This document shows, piece after piece, positions 1 through 6,578 of a stretch of 12,473 nucleotides of DNA. Origin of the DNA: Phoronis ovalis. Lineage: Eukaryota; Phoronida; Phoronidae. A program made the position numbers and the translations under genes. The notes beneath the pieces were generated by a model. The model was not told the DNA's origin, did not search any database, and was given only the letters and a program-made list of their open reading frames with translations. The stretch is taken from NCBI GenBank assembly GCA_028565635.1, contig JAOXYB010106937.1, forward strand, positions 1 to 12,473. Reading direction: 5' to 3'. Numbering within the stretch: the first letter of the stretch is position 1; each line of letters opens with the position of its first letter.

Positions 1-183
1 TAATGTAGAACAGTTTAATACATGCACTATATATCATGACAGTACACTGCACAGATGGTAAGATACGGGTAGAATTAATGTTGAACAGCTTAATACATGC
101 ACTGTATGTCACGACGGTACACTACGCAGATGGTCAAATATGGGTAGAATTAATGTCGCGTGGTTTAATACATGCACAGGATA
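1..183. repeat. 75-bp tandem repeat carrying decayed copies of the preceding CK2-beta exon end and its 5' splice site
   Basis: TTAATACATGCAC recurs at 15, 90 and 165, an exact 75-bp period. Copy 2 reads M-L-N-S-L-I-H-A-L-Y-V-T-T from 78, against human CK2-beta residues 78-90 M-L-Y-G-L-I-H-A-R-Y-I-L-T. Copy 1 has a TAG after the Met and later GCA-CAG-ATG|GTAAGA at 49-63, matching A-Q-M (human 95-97) at a phase-0 exon end with a good donor. About four bases are missing where human has N-R-G-I. Copy 3 diverges after GLIHA. The copies cannot be the functional exon, which must lie upstream of the window. The array is probably longer to the left. Confidence 0.75.
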
Positions 184-238
184 TCACAATTATTGCTTCT
201 GGGATTTCGAAATATATATATAACCGATGTTATTACAG

Positions 239-314
239 ATTGAGAAATGGCAGCAGGGTGATTTTGGATACTGTCCCCGAGTGTACTGTGAGAATCAACC
301 TATGTTACCAATAG
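239..314 (+). CDS. CSNK2B: CK2-beta exon, first half of zinc module (human residues 98-123)
   Basis: The acceptor TTATTACAG and donor ATAG|GTAAGA enclose 25 codons plus one base. The reading starts [12 protein letters not shown] and ends M-L-P-I-G after the splice. Two zinc ligands (human Cys109 and Cys114) are present. The exon starts on a codon boundary, as expected if the preceding exon ends with the Met codon of human residue 97. The longer open frame running through this stretch from position 36 is a different frame and is not the gene. Confidence 0.95.
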
Positions 315-3300
315 GTAAGAACTTGTAACCTGTTGTAATGTTCATTGTGAGAACCATCCTGTGTTACGTGTATTAATTATTATAACTACTACTGTGCTTT
401 GTATAACACTGTATACCTGTGCCCAGTCAGTGAAGCACTCTGTCATCAAGACCTCTTCTATACAGATTATAAAACTCTAGAGATGTTTCATCATTCCTGT
501 TATTTTTCCAGGTTTATCCGATGTCCCAGGAGAGGCCATGGTCAAACTGTACTGTCCCAAATGCCAAGATGTCTACACGCCAAAGTCTTCGCGTCACCAC
601 CACACCGATGGTGCATACTTTGGCACAGGATTTCCACACATGCTCTTTATGGTGCATCCGGAATATCGACCAAAGAGGCCAGCCAATCAATTTGTTCCAA
701 GGTGAGTAAAGAAGTGTACTAACGACATAATGCGGTGTTCTTAAAGCCCACCACACATTACTCCACTGCGGGATGTTTCAGTAACAATTGTTGACTAAAA
801 ATTGTCTGCCCCCTCGTGGCCTCTGACTTTTAAGACTGGTCAACATCCTCTGCCATAAGTAAACTATAATTAATGTTTTATCCAACTAAAAATTGTTTGC
901 CCCCTCGTGGCTGCTGACCTTTAAGACTGTTCAACATCGTCTGCCATATCTAAACAATAATTAATGTTTTATCCAACTAAAATTTTTATTAAGCTTATTA
1001 AACCCAGAATCCCTGTTTTCTCTGAAACGAAGTTTTAATGGCTCAGTCCTGAACGGACTCTGACATTTCTTTTGCTTCAAAACTACTGTGTGACCAGCAT
1101 GCTTCACCATGTAATAAGAGTATGATTTGGCATCAAATGATTGGCTCTTGAAGAGACTCCTCCCACTGGGTGACCAGCATGCTTCACCATGTAATAAGAA
1201 TATTATTTGACATCAAGTGTTTGGCTCTTGATTGTAAAAAAATTACTGGGCTTCACCATGGACATTATGTGTACCGGCAAGTTTTCTTAAAGTTTCTTAT
1301 CTATGATACTTTATCAGAACACTGAGATTCTTGTGGAGACAGATGGATATGCTGTTAACATTAGTGTCTTCAATCAACAGTCTTACAAATAACCACATCA
1401 CCAGTTTGGTTCATCGTTTGTATTATTGTTGGCTCAAATTAAGCAGTTATCATCTTTTCTTCTGGTAGCAGATTACTATTGGTGGTTTGACAAAGAATTG
1501 ATACAGTCCTTGACTATCTTTTGAGATGTTCACAGAGATCTTCTGAACAGTCAGTGTACTGACAAGAAATTGATGCAATCTTTGACTGTTCTTTGAGGCA
1601 TTCTCAGAGATCTTCTGAACAGTCAATGTACATAATTTGTAAGCTGCTAAATAAAGTGGTTTGACTGGCGAGGGTTGTATCATATGTAACTAGTAATCTG
1701 AGTGTGTTGCAGTGTTTTGTTGTGTCTGTTGTGTGTTTGTGTTGTACGTGTGGACATTGTTCATAGTTTACCTAACTATATTGCTCTTTTCAAGCTTTCT
1801 AACACATGACTAACATATTGTCCAGTTCCTACATCTTTCAGGATAGCATGCCTGATGGTGTAAACTGTGTGGAACTGTACGTTTTCTAACATATTGTCCA
1901 GTTCCTACATCTTATCAGGATGGAATGCCTGATGGTGTAAATTGTGTGGAACTGTACCCTTTCTTGATGTTCCTCTTAATAAGTTTGCATGGCTTTGCTA
2001 AGTAATACTGCGGTTATTCCAGGTTCTGGAAATGGTTAATACGTTGGTAAATTATATCTGCTTTGTGCTTTTACTTTGTTCAAGTTACCTGCCTGGGTGC
2101 AGCCATTACAGGACTTCCAGTTTTTAGAAGTAGTTTAACATAATATACCTATAAACTTGGACTGTATGCTGGGTTAAGATACATTATGAGTCCTTGTACA
2201 CAACTAGTAAACCTGTTGTCAATTTTCTGCGACTTGGATCTTCAAAGCTCACCAGATGCCACCACTGTGCTCTCTGCAGTGGTTTTCAATGTGGAACATT
2301 TACGAACCATTAGTTCTATACAGACATCTTCTTTATCTGATTACACTGTTGAACCTGGTTATGTAATAACACATTTATTAACAGACCAACTATGTCAACG
2401 ACTAATTCATTAACAAATAAAACAACTGGCCACTAGTAGATTGGAGATCTAAGTATTTCTGGTAAAAATATCTTTAAAAATTGGAATTTGTTTAAAACTC
2501 TTTGTATTAAAGTGAATCTTAAAAAAAAACCTTTTGATGAGAAAACTTCTGCCGTGAATGCTAAGCTGCACTGTCTCCTTTACTGCTTGCTTGCATGTCT
2601 GCTGGGCTGTTTCTGTTGGTGATCTGTGGCTCATGCTATCTGTCTGTCCTGTCTGTTGTAGGCTCTACGGATTCAAGATTCATCCCCTGGCGTACCAACT
2701 CCAGTACCAGGCTGCTTCTAGTTATAAAACTCCAATGAGGGGTCTATACAACAACGCTAAACGATAACTATCAGCTAGTAGTGCCACCTGCCTGCAAACG
2801 TGGAAATATATCACGGCTTCATATTTGTTGTTACCAAATCTTTAGTCTTAACATATAGTGGTTCTTATAGCTGGTTAACACATTAATTCGTAGCATTTGT
2901 AAATATCAGCAGTTAAATATCTAGACCGATGTTTTTGGTTCTTCACGAAAGTAAACGGAAGTAAACCAGGGAGTGCAATGAAAGTAAGGAGTGACTTGTT
3001 AACCTAGATTTAGAAGAACCACTTCCTGTTGAGACTGCTGTCTGCTTGGTGTTTGATTTGAATGGATTTATGTGGATGTATGATTCTGTTTTATTATTAG
3101 TGGTTATATAGTAACACTGGTTTACAACGGAAAGTTTGACTGTTATATCGGACACTGGTTTACAACGAAAGTTTGACTGTTATATCATGACACTGGTTTA
3201 CAACGGAAAGTTTACTGTTAAACTGCGAGGATATACTTATTCTGTGTACGACTATTATCTTGAAAAAAGTTTCAAAGAAGGTCACAAAAAATGGTAATTT

Positions 3301-5428
3301 GCAAAAAGGTACAAGACATCTTATTTGACATTTTAAGTACTGTTTAGGCTTGTCAAACTATTTTATAATTATTTTGACAAATTCTCCTTAATTTGTGTTG
3401 TGACATATATAATCTTGTTTCAACATTGCATGGACCAATGCAAGGCTACAAAATGTCACTTTGTCTCAAATGATTTGCTTAAGTAAGCATAGTGAGCTTG
3501 ATATTTCTTGTGTCGCTACCAGCCAGTTACATTGGTATTATTACCCTGTTATCAGATATTAGATCTGGAAATCCTTAATTTTGGATTTCTGAGTACACTG
3601 TACAGATAGCTTTTTATAATTGCACTGTAAACTTTTATTTAAGGGATTGCTGTGTTGATGTTCTCTAGATTATTCAATCTGAACAAAAATATTGTAAAAT
3701 AGCTGCTAAACGTTGTATATTGTACAGTAATGGATATTACTTTTTTTCTTCACAAAACTATTTTCTTTGTAAAATAAATAGTTCTGATAATCAAAAATAG
3801 TGCTATTACCTCCAACTTCAAACTAAGAATGTCTAAGTACTTACATTCAGAAATGTGTACACAAAGGAAAGTGCAGGTTCTAAAAAGAATCCCACAATTT
3901 AACGGGATTTCAGGTATGTTGTACTCACAATTTAACAGCATTCCAGGTATGTTGAATCCCACAATTTAACGGGATTCCAGGTATGTTGTACTCACAATTT
4001 AATAGGATTCCAGGTACGTTGAATCCCACAATTTAACGGGATTTCAGGTATGTTGTACTCACAATTTAACAGGATTCCAGGTACGTTGAATCCCACAATT
4101 TAACGGGATTTCAGGTAGGTTGTACTCACAATTTAATAGGATTCCAGGTACGTTGAATCCCACAATTTAACGGGATTTCAGGTATGTTGTATCCCACAAT
4201 TTAACGGGATTCCAGGTAGGTTGTACTCACAATTTAACAGGATTCCAGGTATGTTGTGCTCACTGTTGTTTCTAATGCTCTGCTTGTACAATTTACAGTA
4301 GAATTAGACACACTTTCTGAACATTAGTAGTTTTATGATACAAATTCAGTTTTAAAAACTTGACAAAGAAAACATTCTTATTAAGGTGGGCTAGGGTCCT
4401 TACGACTTCTGATCTGAGGACTCGAGTAATAAGGGTTACGTGTTAATGGAACTGGCATGAACCAACTCCCTCACCGGATCTCAACAGCCAGTACACACAC
4501 ATGCTGCATGATCGGTACGAGTCAAACTTTCATGTATTATGTGTGGATGTATGAAGTGCAGTCAGTACACACACATGCTGCATGATCGGTACGAGTCAAA
4601 CTTTCATGTATTACGTGTGGATGTATGAAGTGCAGTCAGTACACAGGCACGCTGCATGATCGGTACGAGTCAAACTTTCATGTATTATGTGTGGGTGTAT
4701 GAAGTGCAGTCAGTACACACACATGCTGCATGATCGGTACGAGTCAAACTTTCATGTATTACGTGTGGGTGTATGAAGTGCAGTCAGTACACACACATGC
4801 TGCATGATCGGTACGAGTCCAACTTTCATGTATTATGTGTGGATGTATGAAGTGCAGTCAGTACACAGGCACGCTGCATGATCGGTGCGAGTCAAACTTT
4901 CATGTATTATGTGTGAATGTATGAAGTGCAGTCAGTACACAGGCACGCTGCATGATCGGTACGAGTCAAACTTTCATGTATTACGTGTGTATGTATGAAG
5001 TGCAGCCAGTACACACACATGCTGCATGATCGGTACGAGTCAAACTTTCATGTATTATGTGTGAATGTATGAAGTGCAGTCAGTACACAGGCACGCTGCA
5101 TGATCGGTACGAGTCAAACTTTCATGTATTACGTGTGGATGTATAAAGTGCAGTCAGTACACACACATGCTGCATGATCGGTACGAGTCAAACTTTCATG
5201 TATTATGTGTGAATGTATGAAGCAGCAAGTTCTGTTCACCGACGTTTATTATTTCAAACGTTCTTATACTCTATTGTATAGCAGACTGACCTTGACCTAT
5301 TTTACAGATTATACGGCTTCAAGATTCACCCTCTGGCATATCAGCTGCAATATCAAGCCTCATCAAGGAACAGAACAACGGCCGTCGCTCGAGGTAGAAC
5401 AACAGCCAAGTCTCCAGTTTATAAATAG
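239..5428 (+). CDS. CSNK2B: Casein kinase 2 regulatory subunit beta, 3' part of gene with two alternative last exons
   Basis: This is the regulatory subunit of the CK2 tetramer (two alpha, two beta), which sets substrate choice and holoenzyme assembly of a Ser/Thr kinase in nucleus and cytoplasm. Seen: exons 239-314 and 512-701, then either 2662-2767 or 5308-5428, all with GT-AG borders and matching phases. They encode the equivalent of human residues 98 to the C terminus, including the four zinc-binding cysteines (GYC..C and LYCPKC) and RLYGFKIHP, the known CK2-alpha contact (human Tyr188 and Phe190 lie in it). Human CK2-beta has 215 residues; by human numbering the isoforms would be about 220 (A) and 225 (B). 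Residues 1-97, with the acidic loop, are upstream of the window. Family identity is essentially certain. Use of both last exons is inferred from the sequence. Confidence 0.95.
346..372 (+). pseudogene. Decayed copy of the end of CK2-beta exon 239-314 inside the following intron
   Basis: Positions 346-372 match 287-313 at 21 of 27 bases. The functional copy reads C-E-N-Q-P-M-L-P-I; this one reads C-E-N-H-P-V-L-R-V. No usable acceptor or donor flanks it, so it is a short duplicated fragment and not an exon. Offset is 59 bp. Confidence 0.55.
512..701 (+). CDS. CSNK2B: CK2-beta exon, second half of zinc module and core (human residues 123-186)
   Basis: The acceptor TATTTTTCCAG and donor CCAAG|GTGAGT enclose 190 bases. 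The protein reads [17 protein letters not shown], then the highly conserved stretch with [30 protein letters not shown] and ANQFVPR. Cys137 and Cys140 equivalents complete the zinc site that makes the beta-beta dimer interface. Only a few positions differ from vertebrate CK2-beta (for example Val for Ile in SDVPGE, Gln for Met after KC). The exon ends two bases into an Arg codon, which both downstream terminal exons complete (AG+G or AG+A). Confidence 0.97.
794..982. repeat. 91-bp tandem duplication, about 2.1 copies
   Basis: ACTAAAAATTGT(C/T)TG starts at 794 and 885, and a third truncated start is at 976. Each unit contains GCCCCCTCGTGGC and TTAATGTTTTATCC. The two full copies differ by scattered substitutions. 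Confidence 0.9.
1091..1260. repeat. 80-bp tandem duplication, two copies plus a fragment
   Basis: TGACCAGCATGCTTCACC starts at 1091 and 1171. Both copies continue through GTAATAAGA and TTGGCTCTTGA. A third fragment, ACTGGGCTTCACCATG, ends near 1260. Confidence 0.88.
1488..1631. repeat. 72-bp tandem duplication, two copies
   Basis: TGACAA(A)GAA.TTGAT starts at 1488 and 1560, and GAGATCTTCTGAACAGTCA recurs at 1535 and 1607. The period is a multiple of three, which explains the open frame on the minus strand here. Confidence 0.9.
1811..1957. repeat. 76-bp tandem duplication, two copies
   Basis: TAACATATTGTCCAGTTCC starts at 1811 and 1887. Both copies include GCCTGATGGTGTAAA and GTGTGGAACTGTAC, with few differences, so the duplication is fairly recent. 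Confidence 0.92.
2662..2767 (+). CDS. CSNK2B: CK2-beta alternative last exon A (tail ending NNAKR)
   Basis: The pyrimidine-rich acceptor CTGTCTGTTGTAG precedes G-CTC-TAC, which restores the Arg codon and gives [17 protein letters not shown], then [17 protein letters not shown] and TAA. The first segment holds the CK2-alpha contact residues. Human CK2-beta has N-F-K-S-P here, the reported CDK1 site being Ser209; this exon has Y-K-T-P, so a proline-directed site is kept as Thr. The tail is 34 residues against 29 in human. Use of this exon requires poly(A) site choice before exon B. Certain as coding sequence. Confidence 0.95.
3114..3221. repeat. 38-bp tandem repeat, three copies
   Basis: ACACTGGTTTACAACG starts at 3114, 3152 and 3190, followed each time by GAAAGTTT(G)ACTGTTA. 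It lies in the likely 3' UTR of isoform A, if the 3773 poly(A) signal is used. Confidence 0.92.
3773..3778 (+). terminator. Candidate poly(A) signal for CK2-beta isoform A
   Basis: The first canonical AATAAA on the plus strand after the exon A stop. It would give a 3' UTR of about 1 kb. The variant AGTAAA motifs at 2950 and 2960 are nearer alternatives. Not distinguishable from sequence alone. Confidence 0.3.
3887..4256. repeat. 33/34-bp tandem array, 11 copies, dimeric 67-bp higher-order unit
   Basis: CAGGTA recurs at 3911, 3944, 3978, 4011, 4045, 4078, 4112, 4145, 4179, 4213 and 4246. The spacing alternates 33 and 34. One half-unit has GTTGTACTCACAATTTAA and the other GTTGAATCCCACAATTTAA, so the present array grew by 67-bp dimers. 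Each unit contains T(T/C)CAG|GTA(T/C/G)G, an AG|GT junction motif. Confidence 0.95.
4487..5222. repeat. 74-bp tandem array, 10 copies (minisatellite)
   Basis: (A)TGCTGCATGATCGG recurs every 74 bp from 4501 to 5167 with no indels. Units are 95% or more alike. Variants are shared in patterns: ACACACATG versus ACAGGCACG before the core, and TATTATGTG versus TATTACGTG after it, the latter alternating almost regularly (T C T C T T C T C T). This points to expansion by two-unit blocks. No open frame is kept through it. Confidence 0.97.
5308..5428 (+). CDS. CSNK2B: CK2-beta alternative last exon B (Arg/Thr-rich insert, tail ending KSPVYK)
   Basis: The acceptor CCTATTTTACAG precedes A-TTA-TAC, again completing the Arg codon in the same phase. 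The same 17 residues [17 protein letters not shown] follow, then [16 protein letters not shown] and K-S-P-V-Y-K before TAG. The KSPV resembles the human end F-K-S-P-V-K, displaced by a basic Arg/Thr insert of about 14 residues. Relative to exon A, 12 of the 17 shared codons differ, all synonymously, so the copy is old and constrained. The last codons and stop are repeated three more times downstream. Reaching this exon from 701 needs a 4.6-kb intron and skipping of exon A. Confidence 0.92.
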
Positions 5429-5572
5429 ATCTATGATAGGAGAAGAAACGATGGCAAGGCCTCCAGTTTATAAATTGATGTATGCTAGAAGAAACGATGG
5501 CAAGGCCTCCAGTTTATAAATACATGTATGCTAGAGAAAGAAACGGCAGCACGGTCTCCAGTTTATAAACAT
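5388..5572 (+). repeat. 46-49-bp tandem repeat built from the end of CK2-beta exon B
   Basis: TCCAGTTTATAAA occurs at 5413, 5462, 5508 and 5557. The first copy is the coding end S-P-V-Y-K with its stop; the others lie in the 3' UTR. Later units also share AAACGATGGCAAGGCC and TATGCTAGA. Reading the later units in a shifted frame gives P-P-V-Y-K again, so the unit derives from the coding tail. Confidence 0.88.
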
Positions 5573-5716
5573 ATGTACAATTTGACTACTGCTGCTCTGT
5601 CACTGATTAATGTTCTCTAAGAAGGCAGTTGGAAGTGTTGAGTGTGGAAGAAATCAGATTGCCAAGTCGTTTGTTAAGATGAATAATTTCAGTTGTTGGA
5701 CTGGAGGCAAAAAATA

Positions 5717-5722
5717 ATTAAA
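5717..5722 (+). terminator. Candidate poly(A) signal for CK2-beta isoform B
   Basis: ATTAAA lies about 290 bp after the exon B stop, followed by the G/T-rich GTCGGGGTAATA. It is the first plausible plus-strand signal after the repeat tail. Confidence 0.5.
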
Positions 5723-5766
5723 ATGTCGGGGTAATACAACAGAATATTTCTATAAAAAAAACTATG

Positions 5767-5772
5767 TTTATT
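5767..5772 (-). terminator. Candidate distal poly(A) signal for PIN1
   Basis: TTTATT on the plus strand is AATAAA on the minus strand, about 590 bp after the PIN1 stop. A T-rich tract (from the A-run at 5753-5760) follows it in the direction of transcription. Minus-strand ATTAAA motifs at 6119-6114 and 5891-5886 are nearer alternatives. Confidence 0.4.
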
Positions 5773-6357
5773 TGAAAGTCGTATACATTATTCATTAATT
5801 ACAGTTAAGCCTAAATATTAAGAACAGTGGTCATATTATTATATAATGTTGTAAAGTTTTATACAGCAAATATAAATGTACTTCATTTAATAACATGATG
5901 GTAGACTTTCTTACATTACATCTACGTAGTAAGAAGTTCAAAATCAGGCAGAGATGCCTGGTGGCAGAGATCACAGCATTTTCCATGAACTCATTATAAA
6001 TACAGTTAATTTATACTCAAATCTGGCAATGTATACTTTGTGCTACATTCTGATGCTTACATTAGTACACGATTGTATATCAAGTGTCATTACACACCAC
6101 TTTCTGACATCACTTTAATAATCGGTGAACAGTTAGTTCTTAACACTTTGAATAACGGCTTGAATTTTTTTTAGTCAATTTCTGAGCTCTGCTGCTAAAT
6201 ACTAGTTTGTGCAGAGGTATGTGACAGTTACTCATTCACAAACATTTAGTATACTGACAATTACCAGTACACAGCAAATCTACAGTACCCATAGCAACCA
6301 TGCAAAATAATGGTGAAATTATTGAATATGAAGATGGATCGGTCTTAATTTTCACCA
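5773..6357 (-). other. Probable PIN1 3' UTR
   Basis: This lies between the PIN1 stop and the distal poly(A) candidate. AT-rich, no open frame of note on either strand, no repeat array. Its length as UTR depends on which poly(A) signal is used. Confidence 0.5.
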
Positions 6358-6578
6358 CTACCCAGTACGTTCTATAATATGGACACCAGAATCTGTCCAT
6401 ACTGGTTGGCTTAACTCTCCGACTTCTAGTGCCAGCGTTGCGTCTTCAAATGGCTTCTGCATCTGTCCACGTCCAAACCAGCCTAAATCACCACCATTCT
6501 TAGCCGAGCCACAGTCACTTTCCGTAGATGCAAGTTCTTCAAATTTCTTGGCTCCCGAAGTAATCTGTTCCCGATAAC
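6358..6578 (-). CDS. PIN1: PIN1 exon 3 (rest of PPIase domain and stop)
   Basis: The acceptor TTTTTACAG (minus strand) is followed by GT-TAT-CGG, completing the Gly codon. The 72 codons read [17 protein letters not shown], then [34 protein letters not shown] and [12 protein letters not shown], then TAG at 6360-6358. The catalytic Cys103, Ser144 and His147 lie here. The usual parvulin end is matched almost residue for residue. Confidence 0.97.

Larger units (their letters stand above)
702..2661 (+). other. CK2-beta intron before exon A
   Basis: About 1960 bp with no recognisable coding sequence. It holds four two-copy tandem duplications (listed separately) and a TG-rich tract near 1700-1750. 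The open frame at 2186-2413 has no recognisable family. The end of the intron (about 2640-2661) is the pyrimidine-rich acceptor tract of exon A. Confidence 0.8.
2768..5307 (+). other. 3' UTR of exon A and intron to exon B
   Basis: About 2.5 kb without recognisable coding sequence. The first part should be the 3' UTR of isoform A. Variant signals AGTAAA at 2950 and 2960 and a canonical AATAAA at 3773 are the candidate ends. Three tandem arrays (38, 33/34 and 74 bp) occupy roughly half of the rest. The 74-bp array ends about 85 bp before the exon B acceptor. Remaining sequence is AT-rich and featureless to me. Confidence 0.7.

Noticed and set aside
36-314. 92-codon open frame from position 36 as a gene
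   Set aside because: It joins the 75-bp repeat to exon 239-314 in a frame different from the CK2-beta frame; the conserved Q-Q-G-D-F-G-Y-C reading uses another frame and a clear acceptor at 238.
514-756. Minus-strand open frame opposite the CK2-beta exon
   Set aside because: Antisense shadow of a strongly conserved coding exon.
2186-2413. 75-codon open frame in the CK2-beta intron
   Set aside because: No recognisable domain, and it sits inside an intron between confirmed exons; length is within chance expectation.
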